This document shows positions 1 through 11,033 of a stretch of 64,000 bases of DNA, piece after piece (position 1 is the stretch's first letter; each line of letters starts with the position of its first letter). Where the stretch lies: assembly GCA_950295325.1 (NCBI GenBank), contig OX485805.1, positions 48,386,758-48,450,757 on the forward strand. Reading direction: 5' to 3'. Origin of the DNA: Polytrichum commune (Eukaryota; Streptophyta; Polytrichopsida; Polytrichales; Polytrichaceae). A program made the translations under genes and the position numbers. The notes below the pieces were generated by a model that saw nothing but the letters and a program-made list of their open reading frames with translations, ran no database searches and was not told the origin of the DNA.

Positions 1-1848
1 CAATTTCACTGGACCCAATCTATGGTTAAGTATACTGAGAAGTACATTCCCGAAGAACTCTGGGAGCAGCACAAGAAGATGTGCCACCAGTATAGGACGG
101 CGAGGACCATGGACGAAGCGGAGAGTATGTACCACGGGCTACGTGCATGGTGGGTGTCGGCCGGGATAGTGACAGAGAATGCCCTAAACAAACTAGAGCT
201 CTGGCTTGCATTTTGGCACTTCCGTTATCGCCAATGGGGAGGCTTCATGACTGGGGTATGTTTTTCCAATACACTTTATATTGTTTTCTTTCTTTTCACA
301 TTACTCCAATCTGAAAGAACTCTTCTCTAATCTCTACTTACTTGCACTATGTACTTGCAGAAATTTTCAGAAGAAGAACTAGCAGAAATGCCTTCATGTA
401 ATCTAGCTGAAACAATACACAACAAGTGGCTTCAAGCGTCTGGAAACAGCGGCGGTGACCTCTACGTTGCTACAGTTGACGACTTCGTTCGAGGCTTCTT
501 ACAAGTTGTCAATTACTACCAGTTCCTGAAAGGTGACGTCGGCGGTACAGGCCCTACGAAGAAAGAGCTCAAACTAAGGATGGCAGAGCGCAGGGCAAAG
601 CAAACAGGTAATCCTTTAGTCCTTGAAGACCCCATGTTGGACATGCCTGGAGCAGAAGAATTTTGTACCCGTGTTCCTTGCATGGCTGGAGAAGAGGTAT
701 TCGGGTCCACGAAGCGGAAGGCAGATCTACCTCTTGGAGCTGAAGAGGAGTCTCATCGGCCTGACAAAGTTAACTTCTCACATCCAAGAGGTTCAGGTCG
801 TGCCGTGAGGGCTCGTCCTGTGCAGATGCCCATCATTCTTGAAGATACCGAAGATGATACTGACGTCCAAGAAATTCATCCTCAGCCTGAGCCTGATAGC
901 ATCCCTGTGTCCCCGTCCAACGAGGGGGGGATCCGTCATGTCAGTGTTGTCGAAGAGACAAAGGTTAACGTCAAAGAGTGGCACATATCAAGACTTCCCA
1001 AGACCTCGGCGAAGTGCTGTTGGGCCCAGAGAGCTGTCACGAAGAAGAAGTGTATTGAGAGAATTGTGAGGGGTGCCAATTCGACCGCCGCGCCTACCTA
1101 CACCGGAGTTTGGACTAACATACGCAGGAATTTATCAGAGAGGACAGAATTCTTCTTTTGTTCCGATGACATCGACCGCTGTGTGAAGGGCACAAGGCGC
1201 AAATGGGTTGCTAAGCACTCAGCAGACCATGAAATGCCGCCGATACCAGACGTTTGGCCGGTGAAGCTAGGCACAAACCTCAAGCCTACCGAAATTCTTG
1301 CACTTGAAGCAGCTGGATTCCAACTCCCACTTAAGAAGCCGGTCTCTCCAAGACGATTGTTCTCTTCTGCCCCACCGCCTGCAAATCTTAGCGCGGTGTC
1401 CATTCCTGCAGAAGCAGACCGCTATCCTAGCAAGAGAGACGGCAAGATGGTCAAACGCACTGCCACTCGCCCAAATCCTGCGCAGCGACTCTCCATGGCC
1501 TCCTCCGACTCTCTGAAAACTTACATCCGTTCCATCACTATGATACCTCATCCAGGACATGGCTGCATCATCGGGCTAGATTCGGGTGTTTCTCCTGCCA
1601 TCACACAGTATCAGGTCACCATCAGTTCTTTCGTGGGTTGCACTTGCCCTGCATTCAAGAAGACGATGACTAAGTTCAGAGGGAGGACCCAATTCTCTTA
1701 TTGCAAGCATGTGTACTTCATTCTTTTGAAGGTTTGCCACCGTGATCCCGAGGCAGAGCTTTTCATTCACGCGCCTACCTTTAGTTTCAACGAGGTCAAG
1801 CTAGTCCTAGAAAGCGGACTCTTGACTCACCCTTTGGCGAACAACTAG
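1..1848 (+). CDS. MULE-type transposase, C-terminal part, SWIM zinc finger (5' partial)
   Basis: The reading frame is open at the left edge and splices once: exon 1-255 ends on GTATGT, the intron is 256-360 ending in TTGCAG, and the frame is kept (phase 0) into 361-1848. About 580 residues are visible. The second exon opens with an NLAETIH motif, like the N-x-AE-x-H stretch of Mutator-type (MULE) transposases. The C-terminus has a SWIM zinc finger, C-x-C near GCTCPAF and C-x-H near SYCKHVY, about 60 residues from the end. Between them is a low-complexity, acidic and basic linker. MULE proteins cut and paste DNA in the nucleus; the catalytic DDE core would lie left of the window. No frameshift or stop is seen in the visible part, so the copy may be recent or domesticated. 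Alternative: a FAR1-like domesticated transposase. Confidence 0.7.
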
Positions 1849-1957
1849 GAGCCAACCTACAAACAGCCTAGATTATTTTCAATGGACGGTGGCCACTCCA
1901 AATTCCCTTGTCATTACATGTACTGAGTCAGCAAGACAATATTCATATTGTTTTCTC

Positions 1958-1963
1958 AATAAA
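1958..1963 (+). promoter_or_regulatory. Poly(A) signal AATAAA of the MULE-like gene
   Basis: A canonical AATAAA lies 110 bp after the stop codon of the SWIM-finger gene, inside an AT-rich 3' flank. The distance is normal for a plant 3' UTR. Confidence 0.5.
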
Positions 1964-2162
1964 AAGTGTTTTGTCATTTAGACTATATAGACTATGCACG
2001 GCTACCGCATGTTACTAGCAGCTTAGGCAGAAAATAATTATTTACAAGACTGCCTAAATTTTTTGTAAATACATTCAAGCATCAACAATTTAAGATACAT
2101 GACGATTCTCTTCGGCCTCCAGCGCATTCAAGTGACTCTTCATCTGTAGCTCCACTCCGCAT

Positions 2163-2294
2163 AGAGTACACAAAATGTAGTGAACTATGAAAGGAACATG
2201 GTTGAAAGAGGTGTGGCCAAATTCGAGTCATCGAATTTGGACACACCTCTTTCAACCATGTTCCTTTCATAGTTCACTACATTTTGTGTACTCT
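2163..2294. repeat. Near-perfect 64-bp inverted repeat (hairpin), 4-nt loop
   Basis: The left arm is 2163-2226, the loop GTCA 2227-2230, the right arm 2231-2294. I find one mismatch in 64 pairs (GTGTGG against GTGTGT). The hairpin lies between the 3' ends of two convergent reading frames. It could be a very young foldback MITE, a hairpin small-RNA locus, or a palindromic assembly artefact. Classic plant pre-miRNAs carry more bulges and a longer loop. Confidence 0.9.
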
Positions 2295-2403
2295 TATCTT
2301 TTCCGAATCCCTCCTTTCCAAGGACCGTCACTGCCAAAACCAATTGCAATAATTGATTGATATAATAAAGGTATGATTACAATGCTTCCTATGTCTATCA
2401 ACT

Positions 2404-2874
2404 CTATTTCCGTTTCGCATACTTCTTGGATGAATCCGAGGGAGGTGGACCCGGTCTAAGCAAATCCATATAAGAAACTGTCTTATCTTTCTTTCGATCC
2501 TTCAACGGCAGATGATGCGGCGGCAAGGCTCTCATCCGTTCGCGAAATGAAAGAGACTTCGAAGATTCCCCTACAACCTTCACCTCTTCCTCCTCCGTTT
2601 CGTTCGATTTGTCTTCATCCAAATCAGCGTCCTTCTCCGGCACATCTTCCTCCCTCTTTTCTTTTTGCTCACGTTGTTTTTGCTCCTCCCGCGTCCTCCA
2701 CCTCCATGCTTGTGTAGACTGCGAAAATGGAGTTAGGTCGTAGTCATCACTACTTCGATTTCCAGCAGCAAACGAAAATTCCGGCGATAAATTAACCAGA
2801 ATATGAGGATCTGCTAGACTCCTAATTTCCTTCTCCCATCCTAATCCAACAAACATATCTCTCTCATCACCCAT
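2404..2874 (-). CDS. Charged hypothetical protein
   Basis: The frame starts at the first true ATG (2872-2874, MGDERDMF) and ends in a lysine-rich tail. A longer version begins only at a TTG codon, so upstream exons may exist. The 156 residues show a short mixed N-terminal part, a central Glu/Lys/Arg block likely to form a helix, a run of acidic residues, and a basic C-terminus (SSKKYAKRK) that could act as a nuclear signal. No known domain is recognised. It converges on the MULE-like gene with the hairpin in between, so it may be a second gene or exon of the same transposon. Codon texture looks coding, but function is unknown. Confidence 0.4.
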   Translation of the reverse strand: MGDERDMFVGLGWEKEIRSLADPHILVNLSPEFSFAAGNRSSDDYDLTPFSQSTQAWRWRTREEQKQREQKEKREEDVPEKDADLDEDKSNETEEEEVKVVGESSKSLSFRERMRALPPHHLPLKDRKKDKTVSYMDLLRPGPPPSDSSKKYAKRK

Positions 2875-2916
2875 TGTATGCAAGTGTATATACAATGATG
2901 TTGGGTATGAGTCCAA

Positions 2917-3999
2917 TATATAATCTATTCGGCTACATACGATAATTGCTAAAGTCCAAGCTATAGAGTAGACTCACATATAAGACAAAGAGAAAAGTGA
3001 TGAATAAAAACGAAGGAAGTTTATTATTTTGATTCCTTTGTATTTTGATTGACTCATTCTTCAATTATACCAATCTCCGAAAATCCATTTTCATTGATTT
3101 TTTCTTGTGATCATCCTTGGTTTTAATAATTCAACCACCTCACGGTTTCCAAACTTAATGAGACCATTCCAATTTCAGGGCCATTTTTTAAATTTTATGA
3201 CCTATACATCCCACGGAAATAGGTCCAATTTTTACTATTATTAGCATATTCTGGAATATTCTTGGTATATTCTTGGATATTTTAAAATATCCTAATTTTA
3301 GTCTTCCAAATTTACTATTTTTGTTTCATCTACGCTCTCCGCTCTCCGCTCTCCGCTCTACGCTCACATACAAGTCTCGCTCAACGCCCATAGGGGCCTA
3401 GTTGTCCCACGGGCGTTCACATGTGGGATACTCAACCCACTAGTTGGGAGCCTGCACGGGCGTTCACCTGTGAGAGACCCTCGCCCCTAAGGGCGGGATA
3501 GAATTGGGCATGTGCCCCTTTGCCCGCCCTTGCCAGCTTGCCCGCCCATGGGCCCGCAAGCCCTCGCCCCTCGCAGCCAGCACACCCACAACCCCATGCT
3601 TGCCCGCCCAACTAAAGTCGAGGCCCTCTACCAGGCCGGGGCCGGGTTCCTGAAGGACTGGCCAATTATGGGTCCGGTTTCCAAACCAACTGTGTTTCCG
3701 GCTCTTTTCCCGGGCCCAATTCACAACTCTCCTCTCATCCTCACTTCTCTTCTATCTCCCCCTTCTCTCACCTTTATTGAGTTAACATTCTTGCGTACTT
3801 AAGGGGGTATCCATTGCATTGAGCTTACAACTTGTAAGTGCCATTGCTTGTAAGTCTCATTTCCCATTGAGGTGTGCATAGTTAGCTACAATCTTGGTGT
3901 ATATGTTGTATTATTAGAGAGGTTTCTTTGTACATGTTTTTTTTGTGATATTGGTTGTTATTGTTTTTTAATGCAAATCGTATATTCTTTTTATTCTAA
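2917..3999. other. Intergenic: AT-rich stretch, CTCTCCG repeats, GC-rich block
   Basis: No supported gene. At 3340-3362 there are about three units of a 7-bp CTCTCCG-type repeat. From about 3390 to 3720 the sequence is GC-rich with repeated GCCCGCCC and GGGCGTTCAC words. Reading frames here on both strands are low-complexity and are not called. Confidence 0.5.
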
Positions 4000-4905
4000 G
4001 TGGCTGTTAAGTTCAAGCACATTGTTAAGATCCCTACCTTTCCAAGCACATTTGTTCATCAGATAAAGAAGATATGGTTAGTATTGGATGTCAACGAGAT
4101 TCTTGTGAGGTCAACAAAGTGTGGCAATGTCAACACCAAGAAGGCTCTTGAATCACAACATAACCCCATGATAAGTGGGGAGGTGGCTCCACTATTTCTC
4201 CCATATAGTGCCCTCATACCTAGGAAAGATTGGGACACTTTCTGCGTTTTGTGCTTTCAAACTTCCATGTTGTCGTCTGGTCGTCGAATCTTCTGAAGAA
4301 TCTCAAGCCAATTGTCAAACAATTCTTCAAAGGTTGTAGGCAACCCGAGTTTGTGTTCGGGCAAGAGTTATCTCATATTCTGGAAGATGAGAGCGGACAA
4401 AACCGTCCTAGTCCTGTGAATGTTGATTCAAGCTTCTTTATGAAGGACACGTGCGCATTTTTTGAGTGGAGTCGGATGCTCCAGTGCCGCACGCAAAGCA
4501 AACCACTGATAGAACTACATTACTTGTTGATGACTCTCCTTACAAATGCATCCCGAACCCTCTAGGGAGCTACATTATTTCTCCCCTTTTCTGTCAAACC
4601 AAAGCTTGGATACTCTCCATAATTACCTACGGAGGCTCTTGAATTCTCAACATTATGTCCCGGATTTTGTGGGGAGCAACCCTTATCCATCAAGCCATGG
4701 ACCTTTCAATCTAGAGTTGCCAAATTTTTATAAACATGCATTGGTTAGACATAAAATGTTGACTTCTCCCCGTAGGACACAGTGGCGCAAGTGTCTATGT
4801 AGACACCTAAATGGAGTTGTCGATAGTCTACATTTCTATAAGCTGTACTTTTTATTGGACTTATGTGGAACTCAAATTGTGTTGGCTTACCACTTCACTT
4901 GAAAT
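4000..4905 (+). pseudogene. FCP1/NIF-like HAD phosphatase pseudogene (intronless, frameshifted)
   Basis: Pieces of one FCP1-homology domain appear in order across three frames. First comes WLVLDVNEILV (about 4075-4110), matching the DLNGLLV catalytic loop of plant FCP1-like proteins. Then FVLSNFHVVVWSS (about 4240-4290), the second HAD motif. Then TLLVDDSPYK followed by IPNPLGSYI (about 4514-4580), the third HAD motif with its paired aspartates. Then LDTLHNYLRRLL ending VGSNPY (about 4610-4680). At least three frame changes and stops separate them, so it is not translatable. There are no introns between parts that are usually split, which suggests a retroposed copy. Intact family members dephosphorylate proteins, for example the RNA polymerase II CTD. 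Confidence 0.75.
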
Positions 4906-5884
4906 CTGTTTTGGTTTTGTAGATTTCCTCATGTAAGGTTGCTGTGGTCATAAATATATAACCTGGGAATGTATTACTTTGCAACATTGCGGTGTTAGAG
5001 TTACTTGGCTATTTACAATTAGAATTTGGGAACGTCGCGCATCTTTGTTTATCCTGGCTGTGTGTGATATTTGTTTGTGATTGTCCAACGGGCGTTTCTC
5101 CGAGGCAAGCATATTGTTGATGTGGTGATTGTGTCAGACCACTTGGACTTAATAGTTAGTTGTGTTCTTGGTCATTCTGTTTTTTTTTTGTTAATGTTTT
5201 GAACTCATTGGGCTATAATCCATTCTTGCTGCACTTGTTCAACTTCCCCATGGGCCATCGCTCGTGGGCTCCTCCTTCACATAATGTCCTTCTTGCATGC
5301 AATAACCTCCATGTATCTTGAGAGCATTCCCCATTGCATACACGACCTAAGAATCACGTTGTCACTCCACCTCGTCAACAACATGTTCCAAATGCTAATG
5401 CGGACTTCGCCAAAGTGTCGTCACCATGTCACAGGGTAATTCATTTTCCATTTGAATACCCTTTTGTAGTTGTTTCTTCATCCTAGGGATTTTAATATCA
5501 TTTTGTCTTGCTATTGTCATAGACACAGATGCTCCAATCATGTGATGTTGCGGTTACAGTTGTGGTTGCGGTTGAAGCTCTAGTTACAACTCCACACCCT
5601 TGGGCAAAGAGACAACTTGCTCCCCAAACCCTTCACCCTAGTAAGCCACAGGTTTTGGAAATAGGTCCAGATGTTGGAAGTGCGGTTCGCCCAAGACTAC
5701 ATCATTAATGTTTGATTACATGGCTGCAAGGGTGAAACAACTTCGAGAAACTACAGTTTTAATGAATGACAATCTTTGTGTAGAAGAGCTGAAGCGCAAG
5801 CAATGGATTGCAGCTCAAAGAGAACCTCATGACATGAAATTGAAAAGGATTCCACATTTGTACTCCTCTTGTGCTTAGGCGGAC
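4906..5884. other. Intergenic, T/G-rich; one 56-codon open frame
   Basis: I see no supported gene. A 56-codon open frame at 5708-5878 (MFDYMAARVKQLRE, Lys/Arg/Glu-rich, helical in character) is the best coding-like stretch, but it has no recognised relative. It may be the tail of a lost element. Confidence 0.3.
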
Positions 5885-6705
5885 CTTTATGGTTATAGAT
5901 TTGCACACCCGTGTAATTTGCGTAGTGTTGGTTGTTTATGGGCTTTCACTCGTGGTACATTTATCCATCTACTTTGCGTAATATTATGTGCCCACAGTGG
6001 TATCTATGGTTCAACCAATGATTTTTATGACACACTTGTTGTCATGCGCATGGTGGCGTCTTGGTTGTGTTGACCTTCTTTTGTGTAGTCGGGTTTGTGC
6101 TTCCCGTTTCTAGCATGTGTTGTGAATTTTCCCGCATGTGTTACGTGGTGTTGGTTGGTCACGGGCTTTCACCCGTGGGTAGATGTATCCCTCTAATTTG
6201 AGTAATCTTAAGTGCCTATTATGGCTTGTATGATTAGATCAATGATCTTAAAACACATTTGTTGTCATGCACATCATTGCTTCTCCGTTATGTTGACCTT
6301 CTTTTGATTAGTCGGGCTTGTGTTATGGATTTTCCCACATGTGTTGCATGGAGTTGGTTGGTCATAGGCTTTCACCCGTGGTTAGATGTATTCTTCTACT
6401 TTGAGTACTATTAAGTGCCCATTGGCTTCTATGAATAGACCAATGATTTTTGAACACATTTGTTGTCATGCGCATCGTTGCTTCTCAGTTGTGTTAACCT
6501 TCTTTTAGTTAGTCGGGCATGTGTTATGGTTTTCCCCATATGTGCTACGTGGTGTTGTTTGGTCACGGGCTTTCAGCCGTGGTTAGATCTAGCCTAAGTT
6601 CTAGTTTGTGCAACAATATGTGCCCTTGTAGCTTATATGAATCAACCAATATGTTTGAAACAATGTATTTTTCTATCTTGATGACCTTCTTGTTGTTCTA
6701 AACAT
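5885..6705 (+). repeat. Diverged tandem array, 4 units of ~201-223 bp
   Basis: The anchor GGCTTTCACYCGTGG recurs at 5941, 6164, 6367 and 6568 (spacing 223, 203, 201). A second anchor, TTGTTGTCATG, recurs at 6036, 6259 and 6460. Each unit also carries a TGTTGACCTTCTTTT word and an AGTCGGG word. The fourth unit is the most diverged. No coding potential is kept. Confidence 0.85.
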
Positions 6706-9058
6706 TGTCAATTCACGGGATTTTGCTTGTGAACTACGTTCCCAATGCACGTTCCCAAGGTACGGATTGTCTCATAATGGCCCAATTGGCTCATTTTAGT
6801 TGATAAGGCCATGTTGTTATATATTGGTGAAAGAAGAGTGTACACAGTATAACCTAGTCGTTTATTTTTTCATCCATTTTGAATGTATTATATGTGAATA
6901 TATTTATTCTATTTTAAAATTCCTTTATTATTTTTGTCATACTAATTTCTTTCTACCTCAAACCTAAAGTGGGGGTTTTCCCATTATACTAAATTATATA
7001 TAATCACATGTTTTGTAATTTAAGTAGGCTATGGTAGATCCAAAGTTTATATAATTTTTCTTGCCAATGAAAAAAAAGCACCCTATAGTTGTTCTCACGT
7101 GGTTTCTACTTTTCGGCCGGTCACCCCTTGAGCTCATTGGCTGAAAATTGGGCCAGTAGCTATCACGTGAGAGGAAGGTCAATGAAATGAGATTGATTTT
7201 AAAGTTCGGGAAGCCAAAAGGTTTATAAGACTGAAAGTACATCAAGCTGGTGTCCATGAAAATAGACCTAAGTTCCTAACATAGAGGTTGATGTTAGGTT
7301 AATGACCATTGCATTTGGAAGGAAGCCTTGAAGAGACTCCCTAGTATTACAATTTCAAATAATGGGAAGGAATTTATCTCTTATGGAGTTGTAGAGGGGA
7401 CCTTCCAACACAAAACGTGTCTCGGCTTCAACCATATATTGTAAGCGCAAAAAGTGGCATGATTTCTTATCTCTAGGGATTGGGATAGTCAACCATGAAT
7501 GGCAACTCTATGATTTAAGATGTGGTAAGCAACATGTGATTTTACGTTGGGGTGGTGTCAATGGTTGCTCCAAGTGCAATTCACATTCATAGTTGATAAA
7601 TTCCTTGAGGTGTAGGTTTCTTTCTTGTGAGGTGGAAAGAGTTCCATTCTTTAGCAATGGTGTGGTCTCGATGACTCACCAATATGTACTTTGATTCGAA
7701 TTACTAGGCTTGATATTAGCATCATCTTTAGATTTGGAAATCTCGCATGAAAAAAAGACAAATGACATGGCAAAAGAATGACACTAGAATCTAGATAGTG
7801 CTTGGAGATCCTAAAAATGGGTAGGAAGAATAAGCATTGGAGAGAGGGCAACATATTCATTGAACACTTTCCTTTATCATGCCACGTACCTTCCTTATTT
7901 CTAACTCGTGACATGGTTTGGGAAGATATGTGATGGGAATGACCAGGTGCATCTTTGTTATGTCTTGAACGTAGACAACATTGTTGTCCCTTGTAATCTG
8001 GACTGATGTCACACACCTAGATGAATTTCACATGAACATTTCTTGAACGAATCTTGTATTCCTCCACATAAGCCGATGACCATGTGGAAACATGTACAAG
8101 GGGAGTGCCTCATTACCCTATGTTGTGAACTACGAAAAATGCTGCGAAAATCGTGATTTTAGCGGCTCCTCCTGCCAAGAATATCCACCAATATTTGTCT
8201 CCATCTAATTGCTCGCTTGCCTTTCGTGGTAAGTAGAAACTGTTAAGCTTGCAATAGAACTTTGCATTCCGCTGGTCCAAGGATCAAAGATTATACTACC
8301 CTGTTACTTGCACTACAGAAACTGTTATGCTTGCTTGATGATGGCCACCACTCCTTCCACCATGAATAATGTCAACTGCAAGACTAAAGTGTCATAACGG
8401 ATTGCTCATTCAAGAGCAGAAGGGTTATCAAAATTCGTCATAACTTTTCATCCGTGGAGGCATGATATCATTCAAATTCAAACTTTGTCCATGAGTTGTT
8501 TGGTTATGACTAATAAACAACTCGAGTAGGTGGATGACTTGCCGTTATCGAGTCCATATCTCCATGATGAGAAATGCGAGAATTGCGTTAACTGCTCTTT
8601 GATCGTTACGGCCAGTGACCAAAACAAACAAACAAAGCATTGAGACATGGACATGACTTGTGTGGACGTTAAGCAATTTCACAAGCAACCTAGCGGAGAC
8701 TTGATACGAGCGTACCTCTCATGCATCCATGCCTTGAAGTAGTATACAACCTATAGATTACTCTTAATAGTTCTTTCCACATTGAAATTAGCTTCAATGA
8801 TCTCGAATTAGTCTAATCCAAGCCAATTGAGATGAATCAACCATAGACCTGTAAGGGGTCAAGTTTTTATGTTGGATGGATGAGGGGTAAGCTCGTATTC
8901 AATAATCCCATGACTCCCATTCTAGCAACCCACAAATTCACAAGCTCATTTGGTACCATTTGGTACTCTTCTCTTCAGACACTAGGAGAATCATGCCAAG
9001 CATTTAAACTTTACTGCAAATTGTGATTGGTAAGCTTGGTCTCTGAAAATAACATTAT
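6706..9058. other. Intergenic, no gene seen
   Basis: AT-rich single-copy-looking sequence. The longest frame (minus strand, 7651-8016, 121 codons) has mixed composition and no motif I recognise; I do not call it. Confidence 0.4.
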
Positions 9059-9399
9059 AGTAGAGGCGCCTTTTCCCAATCAGGACCCCATCAGCAATCT
9101 ACAGGGTAACCGCAATTTCGATCGGGCCGGAACCAATAGTGTCATGACACATGTCTTGGTTTTGAGTGCTAAAGTGAGAAGGAATGAGTGGTTATGGCAG
9201 ACTCTAGACATTGGTTATATGTGGGCCCAACTTTTAGCTTCAAAAATTCTGAGTACTTTCATTTCAAGGAATAAAATTACCAAACAATTTGCAGTTCTCC
9301 TAATTTCTATCTTCTTACATTGAAAACATTTACACCACTGTATACTTTTCCAAATTTGACGTAGAATATCTTAAGTGAGCGGTTATGGGCACCTCTACT
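9059..9399. mobile_element. MITE family A, copy 1 (TIR AGTAGAGGCGCC)
   Basis: The 5' end AGTAGAGGCGCC (9059-9070) is mirrored by GGCACCTCTACT (9388-9399). The interior matches two other copies in the window (22393-22797 and 42067-42425), with shared words such as GACACATGTC and TCTAGACATT. It has no coding capacity. TTA occurs one base outside each end, which would suit a PIF/Harbinger-type 3-bp TSD, but the other copies do not confirm it. Confidence 0.75.
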
Positions 9400-9454
9400 C
9401 TTAAAATGATATTTTATGTCACTATAGTAGCTTTTCAGATGACACTTCTTATAA

Positions 9455-9720
9455 ATAAGTGAACAAATCTTGTCATGGATGATGGATGAGTTCATCCATC
9501 GGCCAAAACCCTACCTTCTCTTGTGAGCAACCTGTGATGAAATATTGTCATGGATGATTGTAATTTGGATGAAAAATCACTTGGTAAGTGACAACAATTG
9601 CAACACTGTAAATCTATAATCCCCCAAATTTTTAACAAGGAATGATAAATAATGTTGGGCTAGCATTTAGTGTTGGTGACACTATACCATGGCTTACAAT
9701 TAGTATTGAGCAAGACAATT
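9455..9720 (+). repeat. Dispersed repeat B, copy 1 (second at 40785)
   Basis: About 250 bp shared with 40785-41025. Common words in order include TGTCATGGATGAT, ATGAGTTCAT, CAAAACCCTAC, CACTTGGTAA, AATGTTGGG and GTTGGTGAC. It is non-coding; the ends are not sharply defined. Confidence 0.65.
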
Positions 9721-9894
9721 AGAATTGGTGACAGTAAGTAACATTTTTAGTGTAGGTGATTCCAGGTCCACCATGTGGCGTGTTGAAATAGTGGACATTC
9801 CCTAAACTCTTTCCACCAAAGGATCAGACAAGATATGATCCATTTCTGAACAGTGAAATCTATTCTAGAATAAAAGCAGCAGAAAAGAAATTAT

Positions 9895-10110
9895 TGAAGT
9901 TTACTGTGCCAGCATAATTCTGCTGGGTATCCCAGGGCCCATTGTTTAAGGGAACAAATACGAAGAAGAAGGAACAAATTTCAAGCTAGTTGCCCTTATT
10001 TCCAGGCCGTGAAATGACCAAAGCATTATCAGAAGGGCAGTCTCACTCCTCACCCCATCTTGCTTCAGATTTGAGATATATGCCTCATGAGCCTTTTGTT
10101 TTTAGGAGTT
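9895..10110 (+). repeat. Dispersed repeat C, copy 1
   Basis: Shared with 44375-44600 and partly with 43535-43680. Common words include GTTTACTGTGCC, CCAGGCYGTGA, and TATGCCTCATGAGCC against TGTGCCTCGTGAGCC. No coding capacity is seen. Confidence 0.5.
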
Positions 10111-10179
10111 TAAGAAATCTCATTGCTTTCTTACTAAGTAGGAGAGTGGTTTTGGAGGAATTTTTTTCCTTTCTGTTTA

Positions 10180-10510
10180 GAGTTTAAGACTTCTTGTTGG
10201 TTTCTCAACATGAGAAGAATTCCTTGTAAAGAAAAGTTTGTTATGTTGCTTTGGTTAATGTGTGGACACAACCATGATCCAATTCTTGAGCATTTTATTC
10301 AAGTGTTGCAATGACTAACTTATTTCAAAGTTCTTCTGTAGAAAGAAAGTTGCTATGTTGGGAGTTCAAGGTTAGTACATGTTTGTTTCCCAACATGAGC
10401 AATCATTTTGAAGAAAGTTGTTATGATTAATGTGTGAACACAACCATCATCTTTTCATGAGTTGTTATTGAGTGTTGTGATGACTATCTTATTTCATGAC
10501 TGCCTTCCAT
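10180..10510 (+). repeat. Tandem duplication, two units of ~165 bp
   Basis: Units at about 10180-10345 and 10355-10510 share, in order, a CAACATGAG word, AAGTTTGTTATG or AAGTTGTTATG, TTAATGTGTG, ACACAACCATCAT or ACACAACCATGAT, and AGTGTTGTGATGACT. The two copies are moderately diverged. Confidence 0.6.
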
Positions 10511-11033
10511 TCTCTAAGATCTATGTGTTTTGGTGATGAAGATAGCATGCCCTATCATAGAGAGTTACATCTTGAGATATTTTAACATTTAGACAATTGC
10601 ATGTCATTTCCTCATGAAATATTACTTCTATGAATGTATTAAAAAACAATATTGAATCTACATCAATTGATTTTATATTTCTTGGGCACCATGGATATGA
10701 ATAAGTTATGAGCTTTTGAAATATTCTACTAGAACGTTATATGATAGACAGGCTAGTGGATCTTCAAAAATTTATCATTAAAAGTAATGCTCAAAAGAAA
10801 ATTTTGACAATTACTTGTTCAATATCATTACTTGCACACTCATTTGCATCGTCTTCTAAAATATATAGACATTTTTTTAAAGATTTTATTAGTCAACATG
10901 TGTAGCTTGGCTTTGTAGATCAATATGTTTTAAAATTGTTGATGATCTTTTTTCTTTCGCAAGATTTAATATTAATATGTATTTAAAAATCATTTTCACT
11001 TAAACATGTGCAAGGATCAAGAGTTGTCCACTT

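Noticed and set aside
3464-3802. Frames on both strands in the GC-rich block
   Set aside because: Low-complexity Ala/Pro/Gly composition driven by GCCCGCCC words; no start context or motif.
7651-8016. 121-codon minus-strand frame
   Set aside because: Mixed composition, no recognised motif, no splice or promoter support.
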